From an uncultured Ruminococcus sp. (lineage in GTDB: Bacteria; Bacillota; Clostridia; Oscillospirales; CAG-272): a stretch of DNA of 16,829 nt. Below, piece after piece: positions 1 through 6,385 of this stretch; positions within the stretch are counted from its first letter, which is position 1, and every line of letters starts with the position of its first letter. The notes beneath the pieces are model-generated. The model made no database searches and was not told the DNA's origin. It was given only the letters and a program-made list of their open reading frames with translations. The position numbers were made by a program, and so were the translations under genes. Where the stretch lies: positions 1-16,829 of the forward strand of contig CACXCL010000047.1 of the NCBI GenBank assembly GCA_902766115.1. Direction: 5' to 3'.

Positions 1-765
1 CAGACCGACGCGGCGCGAATCAGCCTTCGCCCCGATGGAGCAGACGATGGCGGTGGTCACGCAGTCGCCGAGGTAAATCCCGACCAGAACTATATATATC
101 GTGGAAAAAGGCAGACTCAAGTGCATAGAAAACGCCTGCAGGATACCGATGGTGGCGGAAGAACTCTGCAGGACGAACGCGACTCCCGCGCCGGACAGAT
201 ACGCGAGGAAAGGATTGTGACCGAGATTTGAAAACAGGTTGCCCAGCACGTCGCTGAGACCGCTGACGGCGGCAGTCATGTTGAGAAGCCCCGTGAACAG
301 GATGCCGAATCCCAGGGAAATGTGTCCGACAACGTCGGATTTCTTGAAATGGACGAACATTATCAGAACGATGCCGATAATAAGCGCGATAGGCGCCAGC
401 GTCTCCGGCTGGAAAAACCGGAGCACCGAATTCTCGGACTTGACGTCGAGCAGACGGATTATCTGCCCGGTCACGGTGGTGCCCACGTTGGCTCCGATGA
501 TGATGCCGAGAGACTGACGGAGAGAGATGATCTCCGCGGCGACAAGTCCCGAGGTGATGACGATGCACGCCGTGGACGACTGGATCACCGCCGTCACCGC
601 CATGCCCAGCAAAAACGCCTTTACGGGATTGTTGGTCATGCGCTCCATGACCGATTTCAGCTTTCCGGACGAGCTTTCTTTCAGACTGCCGCTCATGAGC
701 CGCATCCCGTAAAGGAAGAGCGCAAGTCCGCCGAGCAGTCTGATGACTGTCAATACTATTTCCAT
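1..765 (-). CDS. Na+/phosphate cotransporter, NptA/PhoU-type, partial (N-terminal 255 residues)
   Basis: Integral membrane symporter expected to import inorganic phosphate with sodium. The complement translates without a stop from the ATG at 765 down to base 1 (255 codons), so the C-terminus lies beyond the window. The two inverted Na/Pi repeats are both visible. The first has the QSST signature at residues 62-65 (VIQSSTACIVIT) and a GANVGTT turn at 91-97. The second has QSSSAT starting at residue 200 and a related GIYLGDCVTT turn near 229-238. Hydrophobic helices alternate throughout. Family members usually have about 530-600 residues with a cytosolic PhoU-like C-terminal domain, which cannot be seen here. 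The start is supported by AGGGG a few bases upstream and by a strong promoter further upstream. It is transcribed divergently from noc. Substrate specificity is inferred from the family. Confidence 0.9.
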   Translation of the reverse strand, partial: MEIVLTVIRLLGGLALFLYGMRLMSGSLKESSSGKLKSVMERMTNNPVKAFLLGMAVTAVIQSSTACIVITSGLVAAEIISLRQSLGIIIGANVGTTVTGQIIRLLDVKSENSVLRFFQPETLAPIALIIGIVLIMFVHFKKSDVVGHISLGFGILFTGLLNMTAAVSGLSDVLGNLFSNLGHNPFLAYLSGAGVAFVLQSSSATIGILQAFSMHLSLPFSTIYIVLVGIYLGDCVTTAIVCSIGAKADSRRVGL

Positions 766-812
766 TTTCCCCTGTCTTCTCCGGTCCGTTTTTGAAAAAT
801 ATGTCCGGATTT

Positions 813-841
813 ATTATACGCGATGCGACGGTAAAAGTCAA
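813..841 (-). promoter_or_regulatory. Housekeeping sigma promoter for the Na/Pi cotransporter
   Basis: On the minus strand, TTGACT (836-841) and a perfect TATAAT (813-818) are separated by exactly 17 bp. Transcription should begin near 806, giving a leader of about 40 nt before the ATG at 765. This is among the best promoters in the window. Confidence 0.85.
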
Positions 842-893
842 GGTGCGACAAATTATTACTTCGCGCCGCGACCGCCGCTCTCCGTCCTTTTTT

Positions 894-923
894 TTGGTAA
901 TATTTATATATTTCGCCTATTTT
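894..923 (+). promoter_or_regulatory. Weak candidate promoter for noc
   Basis: The divergent spacer (766-1051) has an AT-rich patch containing TTGGTA (894-899), an 18-bp spacer and TATTTT (918-923). Neither hexamer is close to consensus, so this is only the best candidate seen for noc. Between it and noc there is a short GGCGC/GCGCC hairpin at 978-990 and otherwise nothing recognisable. Confidence 0.25.
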
Positions 924-1051
924 ATGGGATTTTTAAGCCGAAACGACCCGATCGGCTCAAAAAAGCCCTGATTCTCCGGCGCGGTGCGCCACGTTTTGCG
1001 GGATCGAAGATGTATCATTGGCGCCAGACGACATAACGGAGGAGATAAAAG

Positions 1052-1870
1052 ATGGAAAACACAAAAAACGAAGAGATAAAATACATATCCGTGGATCTGA
1101 TCGACCCGAATCCCGCCCAGCCGAGAAAATCCTTCCCGCGGGAGTCCCTTCTCGCCCTTTCCGACAGCATCAAGCGCAACGGGGTCCTCCAGCCGCTTAT
1201 CGTGCGGCGACGCGGAGAAAAATACGAGCTTATCGCCGGGGAGAGGCGTTTCCGCGCCGCCTCTCTCGCGGGGCTCGTCCGGGTCCCCTGCGTCGTCCGT
1301 GACGCGGATGACACGTCGGCGGCGGAGCTTGCGCTGATCGAGAACGTCCAGCGGGAGGATCTGAACTTCTTCGAGGAAGCGGAGGCGATCCGCGCTCTGA
1401 TAGAACAGTGCGGGCTGACCCAGGAAAAAGCGGCGGCGCGGCTGTCGTGCAGCCAGTCCTACGTCGCGAACAAACTCCGTCTTCTGCGGCTCTCCCGGGA
1501 GGAGCGAGCCATGATCCTCGAAAACTCGCTCACGGAAAGACACGCCCGAGCCGCGCTGCGCGTCGCGGACGGGGAGACGAGAAAGGATCTTCTGCGGAGG
1601 ATGACGGAGGAGAGACTGACCGTTTCGTCCGCTGAGGAGCTGGTGGAATCGGTGGTCTGCGCCCAGGAGCGGAAGAAAAACGGCGCTCGAGGTCCCGACG
1701 TTGATTTTCGCCGCCGTCTGCTCCTGCGGGACATGCGGCTGTTCTATAATTCCATCGACCACGCCGTCGAATCGGTGCGTTCCTGCGGATTTGACGTCGA
1801 AACCGATCGCAATCAGACGGACGAGGGCACGGTCATCACGATCCTTGTCCGTAACGTCTCTCCCGCTTGA
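1052..1870 (+). CDS. noc: Nucleoid occlusion protein Noc (ParB paralogue)
   Basis: ParB/Noc-family CTP-dependent DNA clamp, 272 aa; Noc binds NBS sites and inhibits division over the nucleoid. Visible elements are the CTP-binding GERRFRA at 63-69, ENVQREDLN at 97-105, a helix-turn-helix at about 121-146 and a C-terminal dimerisation segment from about 225. DNA-specificity residues are Q135, K141, R146 and R163. They align with Q173, K179, K184 and R201 of the Noc class (Caulobacter ParB numbering) rather than ParB's R, T, A and G, which decides the name. A strong GGAGGAG at 1038-1044 fixes the ATG at 1052, and an in-frame stop at 1046-1048 rules out an N-terminal extension. The amphipathic membrane helix that starts Bacillus Noc is therefore absent. 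It sits directly upstream of parS and parA. A second chromosomal ParB is the alternative, but less likely. Confidence 0.88.
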   Translation: MENTKNEEIKYISVDLIDPNPAQPRKSFPRESLLALSDSIKRNGVLQPLIVRRRGEKYELIAGERRFRAASLAGLVRVPCVVRDADDTSAAELALIENVQREDLNFFEEAEAIRALIEQCGLTQEKAAARLSCSQSYVANKLRLLRLSREERAMILENSLTERHARAALRVADGETRKDLLRRMTEERLTVSSAEELVESVVCAQERKKNGARGPDVDFRRRLLLRDMRLFYNSIDHAVESVRSCGFDVETDRNQTDEGTVITILVRNVSPA

Positions 1871-1892
1871 TCTCAGCCATTGCGTACAAAAA

Positions 1893-1908
1893 CGTTTCAC
1901 GTGAAACA
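1893..1908. promoter_or_regulatory. parS site 1 (ParB loading site)
   Basis: CGTTTCACGTGAAACA matches the Bacillus-type parS consensus TGTTNCACGTGAAACA at every position except the first. Its core GTTTCACGTGAAAC is a perfect 14-bp palindrome. It lies in the noc-parA spacer, where ParB is expected to load and spread. Confidence 0.93.
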
Positions 1909-1932
1909 ATTTCGGATCTCTTCCCCGAAAAA

Positions 1933-1948
1933 TGTTTCACGTGAAACA
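1933..1948. promoter_or_regulatory. parS site 2 (perfect 16-bp palindrome)
   Basis: TGTTTCACGTGAAACA is a perfect 16-bp palindrome and an exact fit to the Bacillus-type parS consensus. It starts 40 bp after site 1, roughly four helical turns, so the two sites present nearly the same DNA face. It lies 37 bp upstream of the -35 of the parA promoter, so ParB bound here could also autoregulate parAB. Confidence 0.96.
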
Positions 1949-1984
1949 TTTTTGTTAAATGCGGTACAAAAAACGGCAAACCTG

Positions 1985-2013
1985 TTGATTGAAAGTCATT
2001 TTCGTGGTAGAAT
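1985..2013 (+). promoter_or_regulatory. Extended -10 promoter for the parA operon
   Basis: TTGATT (1985-1990), a 17-bp spacer, then TAGAAT (2008-2013) preceded by TGG, which gives the extended -10 element TGnTAnAAT. Transcription should start near 2020, about 26 nt before the parA GTG. The promoter lies immediately after the parS pair. Confidence 0.75.
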
Positions 2014-2045
2014 GATAAAAAGACTGCGAAAGGGACAGATTAAAA

Positions 2046-2813
2046 GTGAAACCTTACGTTATTGCTTTTGCGAATCAGAAGGGCGGAGTTGGGAAGACCA
2101 CGTCAGCCGTGAACATCGCCTCGGTGATCGCCGAGATGGGCAAAAGGGTGATCGTTCTGGACTGCGACCCCCAGGGGAACACTACAAGCGGCCTCGGGCA
2201 AAACAAGAAAAAGCTGCGGGAATCCATGTACGACGTGCTCACAGACGGGATCGAACCGGAAAAGTGCGTCATCAGGACGGCGTATAATAATCTATGGCTC
2301 GTCCCGGCGACCATGGCTCTTGCCGGAGCGGAGATCGAGCTTGCCGACGCGGGAAGACGGGAGAGACGCCTCAAGGAGTTCGTGGAGAAGCTCGACGGGT
2401 ACGATATAGCCATAATCGACTGCCCGCCGTCCCTCGGGATGCTGACCGTGAACGGACTTTGCGCCGCGGACGGCGTGGTGATACCGATGCAGTGCGAGTA
2501 TTACGCCCTTGAGGGGCTGACTCAGCTCATGATATCGATAAAAAAGGTAAAACAGCTATACAATCCGGATCTTACCATAACCGGAATACTCATCACCATG
2601 CACAACGGACGACTCAACCTGTCGTCGCAGGTGCTATCGGAAATAAAGAAATACTACAGCGACAAGCTGTTTTCCACGGTGATACCGCGGAACGTGACGC
2701 TGTCCGAGGCTCCGGGATACGGAGAACCCATAAACTACTACGACAAGCACAGCAAAGGCGCAAAAGCGTACTACGAGGTGGCTGAGGAGCTGCTGAAGAG
2801 ATGTCCGGTATGA
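2046..2813 (+). CDS. parA: Chromosome partitioning ATPase ParA/Soj
   Basis: Deviant-Walker P-loop ATPase, 255 aa, that binds nucleoid DNA as an ATP dimer and moves ParB-parS complexes; in Firmicutes Soj also acts on DnaA. Deviant Walker A KGGVGKTT spans residues 12-19 with the signature lysine at K12. The A' motif DCDPQGN starts at D39 and Walker B IIDCPPS has D125. There is no N-terminal helix-turn-helix, so it is the short chromosomal Soj-type rather than a plasmid type Ia ParA. The start is a GTG at 2046, with AAGGGA about 10 nt upstream; it puts the P-loop at the family's usual distance from the N-terminus. It follows the parS sites and precedes parB by 56 bp, most likely in one transcript. 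Confidence 0.96.
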   Translation: MKPYVIAFANQKGGVGKTTSAVNIASVIAEMGKRVIVLDCDPQGNTTSGLGQNKKKLRESMYDVLTDGIEPEKCVIRTAYNNLWLVPATMALAGAEIELADAGRRERRLKEFVEKLDGYDIAIIDCPPSLGMLTVNGLCAADGVVIPMQCEYYALEGLTQLMISIKKVKQLYNPDLTITGILITMHNGRLNLSSQVLSEIKKYYSDKLFSTVIPRNVTLSEAPGYGEPINYYDKHSKGAKAYYEVAEELLKRCPV

Positions 2814-2869
2814 CGCGGCGGCGATGAACCGGAACGAAGAGGAACAAAATAAGAAAGGAAGGGAAGAAA

Positions 2870-3751
2870 ATGGCAAGAAGCAGAGGGCTCGGACGAGGCC
2901 TTGACGCGATATTTTCCGACAACGCGATAGACGCCGGCGCCGCCGGAGGGGTGGTCAGCCTGAGGATTTCCGACGTGGAGCCCAAAAAGGATCAGCCGAG
3001 GAAGGTTTTCGACCAGAGCGCGCTGAGCGAGCTGGCGGACTCCATCGCCGCCAACGGAGTGATACAGCCGATCCTGGTCCGCGAGGCGGAGAACGGGATG
3101 TACACCATAATCGCCGGAGAGCGGCGGTGGCGTGCGTCCAAAATGGCGGGGCTGGGCGAGATCCCTGCCATCGTGATGGATATAGACGACGTCACGGCGT
3201 CGAAGATCGCCATGATCGAGAATCTTCAGCGCGAGGACCTGAATCCTTACGAGGAGGCCATGGGGTACGCGGAGCTGATAAAAAAATATTCACTGACCCA
3301 GGAGGAGATAGCGACGCAGATCGGAAAATCCCGCGCGGCTGTGGCGAACAGGCTCAGACTGCTGGATCTTCCGGAGGAGGCGCTGGAAATGCTGACCAGG
3401 CGCGAGATCACGGCGGGTCACGGCATAGCCCTGCTGATGCTGAAGGACCCGGGGGATATCATGCCGATGGCGAAGCGGATCTCGCTCCGTAACATGTCGG
3501 TCAGGGACGCCGAGGCGGCGGTGAAGCGCAGAAACGCCGCGTCACGCGAGGAAGCCGAAAAGGACGTCGGCGACGGGACCCGGGTGGATTACATCGGCGA
3601 TCTCGAGCGGAAGGTGACGGAGATCATCGGCAGACGCTGCCGCATCTCTCAGAAGCCGGGACGCCACACGGTCGTCATCGACTACACCGATCTCGACGAT
3701 CTGGAAGCGCTGCTGAAACGCATCTGCGGCAGATCTCCCATCGAAGACTAA
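2870..3751 (+). CDS. parB: Chromosome partitioning protein ParB/Spo0J
   Basis: CTPase DNA clamp, 293 aa, that loads at parS, spreads, stimulates ParA and recruits SMC. The N-terminal RGLGRGLDAIF (5-15) is the classic ParA-activating segment. The CTP motifs are GERRWRA (83-89) and ENLQREDLN (117-125). A helix-turn-helix covers about 141-166, and a C-terminal dimerisation domain runs from about 240 to the end. Specificity positions read R155, R161, D166 and G183. Arginine at the first and glycine at the last are the ParB/parS values, unlike the upstream Noc. A purine-rich AAGGAAGGGAAG region precedes the ATG. The next gene follows 12 bp later, which points to a longer operon than parAB alone. 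Confidence 0.96.
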   Translation: MARSRGLGRGLDAIFSDNAIDAGAAGGVVSLRISDVEPKKDQPRKVFDQSALSELADSIAANGVIQPILVREAENGMYTIIAGERRWRASKMAGLGEIPAIVMDIDDVTASKIAMIENLQREDLNPYEEAMGYAELIKKYSLTQEEIATQIGKSRAAVANRLRLLDLPEEALEMLTRREITAGHGIALLMLKDPGDIMPMAKRISLRNMSVRDAEAAVKRRNAASREEAEKDVGDGTRVDYIGDLERKVTEIIGRRCRISQKPGRHTVVIDYTDLDDLEALLKRICGRSPIED

Positions 3752-3763
3752 AAAAGGAATAAA

Positions 3764-4261
3764 ATGGATATATTAGAAATAATTGGAAATATCTCGTCCC
3801 TTGAGATCACGATACGTCTTATCGGCGCGGGGCTGATCGTCGGCTCGCTGCTTGCGTTTCTCGCGATCCGGCGCAGGTCAAGGATCGTCAGCGGATTTCT
3901 CGCGGCGGGGGCTCTGTCCCGCGACGGTTCAAAAACTCTCGCCGAGGCGGGGCTGAAGGATTCGGGGCTCAACCGTTTCTCCCTGCGGGACGGGACGGTG
4001 CTCTCCCGGTACGTGGTCAGAACGTCCCGTCCGGATCCCGACGGCGCTCAGCCGGACGATCGCGGCGGAAAAACGAAAAAACCGTCGAAAAAAGCGGACG
4101 GCACGGGCAGATATTACATCCCGGAGGACAAAAAGGACGAGGCGGAGATACGGCTCGTGAAAAAGGCGCCGATCTACATCTGGATCGTAGGGGCTCTGGT
4201 CCTGGCGGCGGCGACGGAGGCGGCGGCGCGTATCGTCCCGATGCTGACGTCGCGCTTCTGA
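3764..4261 (+). CDS. Uncharacterised two-helix membrane protein in the parAB operon
   Basis: Not recognised as a known family. The 165-aa product has a hydrophobic segment at about 14-35, followed at once by RRRSR, and a second one at about 136-158, preceded by RLVKK. By the positive-inside rule, both termini are outside and a charged loop of about 100 residues faces the cytoplasm. The loop has a lysine-rich, probably disordered part (KTKKPSKK, near 103-110) and then a YYIPEDKKDEAEIR stretch. AAGGA lies just upstream of the ATG. It begins 12 bp after parB, with no terminator between, so co-transcription with parA and parB is likely. A membrane role linked to the origin region is a guess from context only. 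It does not resemble the DUF4446 proteins sometimes found after parB. Confidence 0.8.
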   Translation: MDILEIIGNISSLEITIRLIGAGLIVGSLLAFLAIRRRSRIVSGFLAAGALSRDGSKTLAEAGLKDSGLNRFSLRDGTVLSRYVVRTSRPDPDGAQPDDRGGKTKKPSKKADGTGRYYIPEDKKDEAEIRLVKKAPIYIWIVGALVLAAATEAAARIVPMLTSRF

Positions 4262-4292
4262 CAGCAAAACCGGATAGGGGGAAAACGAACAC

Positions 4293-5120
4293 ATGAACGG
4301 AAAACGGTACTACAAGCCGAGGCCTTCCTTCGGAAGGATAATGCTGCGTATAATCATCGGCGCGGTCGTATGTCTCATCATCGCCGCCGCCGTCGCGTAT
4401 TTCGCCTTCGGCGTGAGATATAAGTCGGTCAGGACCGCGGACGGTCTGAAGGTGAAATTCTTCGGGGTGACGGAAAACGGCAACATCAAAAAAGGGTGGA
4501 TCCGGTACTCCACCGGAGTCAGCGCGAAAATCGACCTGTCGGGAGAGAAGCCGAAGCTCACCTACTCGAACGGCGACGTGTACGAGGGCGACCTGGACGT
4601 GGCCTTGAAAGAGGGCGTCGGGAAGATGACTTACAAGAACGGCGACGTGTACGAGGGCGAGTTCCGCGGAGACGTCTGCGACGGGAAAGGCGTCATGACG
4701 TACGCCGAGGGCACCGTCTACGACGGGATGTACGTCTCGGGCAAGCAGGAAGGCTCCGCGTCTGTGACGTTCTCGGACGGCTCGTCCTTCACGGGAACGT
4801 ACAAGGACGGCAGGATGGACGGCGCGTCCTGCGTGTACAGGCACGCCAACGGCGACGTTTACACCGGGGATTTCACGGAAGGCATGATGAACGGCCACGG
4901 CGAATACGTCTGGGCGAACGGCGACAAATATACCGGAGATTTCAAAAACGACGTCCGCGAGGGCAGAGGAGTATACGAGTGGGCGAACGGTGAAAAGTAC
5001 GACGGCGAGTTTGCGGGAAATCTGATGAACGGATACGGCGTCTACACCTTCGTCGGCGGAAGGACCTACGAGGGCTACTTCGAAAACGGCGTGGTGGTAA
5101 GGACCGACAAGGGCGAGTGA
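4293..5120 (+). CDS. Membrane-anchored MORN-repeat protein
   Basis: 275-aa protein with a basic N-terminus (KRYYKPRPSFGR), one transmembrane helix at about 16-40, a short linker, and then seven full plus one partial MORN repeats of 23 residues from about 91 to 269. Each repeat follows YxNGDxYxGxFxxGxxxGxGxxx; WANGDKYTGDF and WANGEKYDGEF are nearly identical copies. MORN repeats form an extended beta scaffold, often involved in lipid or protein binding. Positive residues before the helix predict N-in, which places the repeats outside the cytoplasm. It starts 31 bp after the two-helix gene, with a GGGGG-rich ribosome site, and is the last gene before a strong terminator, so it probably belongs to the parA-parB transcript. 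Its partner and role are unknown. Confidence 0.88.
   Translation: MNGKRYYKPRPSFGRIMLRIIIGAVVCLIIAAAVAYFAFGVRYKSVRTADGLKVKFFGVTENGNIKKGWIRYSTGVSAKIDLSGEKPKLTYSNGDVYEGDLDVALKEGVGKMTYKNGDVYEGEFRGDVCDGKGVMTYAEGTVYDGMYVSGKQEGSASVTFSDGSSFTGTYKDGRMDGASCVYRHANGDVYTGDFTEGMMNGHGEYVWANGDKYTGDFKNDVREGRGVYEWANGEKYDGEFAGNLMNGYGVYTFVGGRTYEGYFENGVVVRTDKGE
4568..4660 (+). repeat. Near-identical DNA copies inside the MORN array (69-bp period)
   Basis: A 24-bp stretch at 4568-4591 recurs exactly at 4637-4660, one 69-bp MORN unit later. It encodes the NGDVYEG core. Other units encode the same motif with diverged codons, so this pair may be a recent duplication or gene-conversion tract and could allow unit gain or loss. 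Confidence 0.85.
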
Positions 5121-5209
5121 ACCCGCGGCGGTCCCCGGGATCGATACGAGGGCGCGGAAGCCGCCTGCCGCCGGGACGATCATCATCCAAAAAAACGAGC
5201 AATAAAACG

Positions 5210-5250
5210 CACAGCCCGCGGAACAGCGTCCGCGGGCTGTGTTCCTTTTC
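5210..5250 (+). terminator. Strong intrinsic terminator of the parA-MORN operon
   Basis: A perfect 13-bp GC-rich stem pairs CACAGCCCGCGGA (5210-5222) with TCCGCGGGCTGTG (5229-5241) around a 6-nt loop, followed by the pyrimidine tail TTCCTTTTC. It lies 90 bp after the MORN gene. A-rich sequence on the left could also allow some leftward termination. Confidence 0.88.
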
Positions 5251-5253
5251 TCA

Positions 5254-5283
5254 TCTCTCTTCTCTCTTCTCTCTTCTCTCTTC
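5254..5283 (+). repeat. Heptanucleotide microsatellite (TCTCTCT x4)
   Basis: Four perfect tandem copies of TCTCTCT plus a partial unit (TC) form 30 bp of pure pyrimidine on the plus strand. The tract lies between two hairpin terminators in an otherwise non-coding stretch (5121-5443) and is prone to slippage. Confidence 0.9.
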
Positions 5284-5296
5284 ACTGAGAGGACCC

Positions 5297-5320
5297 GCCC
5301 GCCGGCGCGGGCTTTTCCTC
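5297..5320 (+). terminator. Second, shorter tandem terminator
   Basis: GCCCGC (5297-5302) and GCGGGC (5307-5312) pair around CGGC and are followed by TTTTCCTC. It backs up the stronger terminator about 85 bp upstream. Confidence 0.55.
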
Positions 5321-5377
5321 TTCTCCGTCGAACATGTAAACAATTTGGAAAATATCATTCACCGCCGGAATATCCGC

Positions 5378-5407
5378 TTGACTCGACGAGGGGCGGTGTG
5401 GTAAAAT
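5378..5407 (+). promoter_or_regulatory. Extended -10 promoter for the isomerase gene
   Basis: TTGACT (5378-5383), an 18-bp spacer and TAAAAT (5402-5407) preceded by TGG. Start of transcription is expected near 5414, about 30 nt before the ATG at 5444. Confidence 0.75.
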
Positions 5408-5443
5408 ATCTTAAGAAATATCGGAACAGAAAGGAATCATAAC

Positions 5444-6229
5444 ATGAAACTTGGTATCATCAGCAATTACGCCGAAGAAGATTTCCGGCACGTCAAGGAT
5501 CTGGGTCTCGAGTTTATCGAGATCTGCACGAATTTCGACCCCGAGAGCGAAGAATTCATCGCCAAGGCCGACGAGACCCGCCGTCTTATCGATAAATACG
5601 AGCTTCCCGTCCTGTCCGTGGGACGCTGGAACGCCAACGTGATCGAAAACAACGCCATCAACCGCGACACGGTATCTCTTCTGAAGAAGGAGATCGACGT
5701 GGCGAAGGAGATCGGCTCTCCCGTTTTCCACCTGGGCGTCAACCGCGACCGCGAACAGTCCCTGTTCCGCAACTACGTTCTTGCCGTGGAGTACCTGAGG
5801 GAGATGCTGGACTACGCCGGCGAGCGCGGCGTCACCCTGTCCCTCTACAACTGCGACTGGGGCAACTTCCTCTGCTGCGACAAGGCGTGGGATATCGTTC
5901 TTTCCGAGTTCCCGCAGCTCATGATCAAGTACGACTGCTCCCACGTATACGCCCGCGGCGACGACTACATCGCGGAGCTGGACAAGTGGGCGGACAGAGT
6001 GTCGCACATGCATCTGAAGGGCGCTCTCAAGGTAAATGGAGCGTCCGTTGACGATCCGCCGGCAGGGCTCGACGAGTTCCCGTGGCCGAGGATCTTCGCC
6101 CTTCTCTATATGCACGGCTACGACAAGACCCTGTCCATCGAGCCTCACTCCGGCGTGTGGACCGGCGAGCTGGGCGAGCGCGGCGTGAAATACACCGTCG
6201 AGTACATGAAAAAGCTGATACTGAAATAA
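5444..6229 (+). CDS. Sugar phosphate isomerase/epimerase-like TIM-barrel protein
   Basis: 261-aa xylose-isomerase-like (AP endonuclease 2 superfamily) TIM barrel, probably cytosolic, acting on a sugar or inositol-type substrate that cannot be named. Conserved strand-end motifs are FIEICTN (24-30), KYDCSH (162-167), SHMHLKG (187-193) and SIEPHSG (231-237). They supply D164, H167, H190 and E233 as likely metal and active-site residues. The usual strand-5 glutamate is not seen: the matching stretch reads LSLYNCDWGN (132-141). The metal site is therefore altered, or this is a subfamily with another ligand. The ribosome site GAAAGGA lies about 10 nt upstream of the ATG. The gene has its own promoter and terminators, so it appears monocistronic. 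Confidence 0.8.
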   Translation: MKLGIISNYAEEDFRHVKDLGLEFIEICTNFDPESEEFIAKADETRRLIDKYELPVLSVGRWNANVIENNAINRDTVSLLKKEIDVAKEIGSPVFHLGVNRDREQSLFRNYVLAVEYLREMLDYAGERGVTLSLYNCDWGNFLCCDKAWDIVLSEFPQLMIKYDCSHVYARGDDYIAELDKWADRVSHMHLKGALKVNGASVDDPPAGLDEFPWPRIFALLYMHGYDKTLSIEPHSGVWTGELGERGVKYTVEYMKKLILK

Positions 6230-6235
6230 TTCTGA

Positions 6236-6268
6236 CGAGGGGACATCTTTAAAAAAGACGCCCCCTCG
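6236..6268 (+). terminator. Hairpin after the isomerase gene
   Basis: CGAGGGG (6236-6242) pairs with CCCCTCG (6262-6268), and an inner TCTTT/AAAGA stem continues the hairpin. It begins 6 bp after the stop codon. The following tail is only CCCTTTCCC, so it may act as an mRNA 3' stabiliser with the next hairpin as the true terminator. Confidence 0.6.
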
Positions 6269-6284
6269 CCCTTTCCCGGGACAC

Positions 6285-6318
6285 ACCGTGCCGCGGACTC
6301 TCCGCGGCCGCGGTTTTT
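6285..6318 (+). terminator. Intrinsic terminator with T5 tail
   Basis: An ACCG-bulge-CCGCGGA arm (6285-6297) pairs with TCCGCGG-bulge-CGGT (6301-6313) around a 3-nt CTC loop, and is followed directly by TTTTT (6314-6318). It separates the isomerase from the surface-protein gene. Confidence 0.75.
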
Positions 6319-6385
6319 CCCCGGCTGATACATCCGCATTTTGCAGGATCAAAACACTGACCCGATCCCCGAAAGGATATTGAAC

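Noticed and set aside
20..841. Leftward open frame of 273 codons in another frame from the Na/Pi gene
   Set aside because: The product is R/H/G-rich with no helices, while the other frame gives a textbook Na/Pi transporter.
6269..6284. Possible Noc-binding site (core TTTCCCGGGA) between the isomerase hairpins
   Set aside because: It matches only 11 of 14 positions of ATTTCCCGGGAAAT. A similar 11/14 match occurs at 10062-10075, about what chance allows in a window this size.
6341..6385. Upstream ATG extending the SLH protein by 15 residues
   Set aside because: It would bury the signal peptide behind a polar stretch and lacks a good ribosome site, unlike the ATG at 6386.
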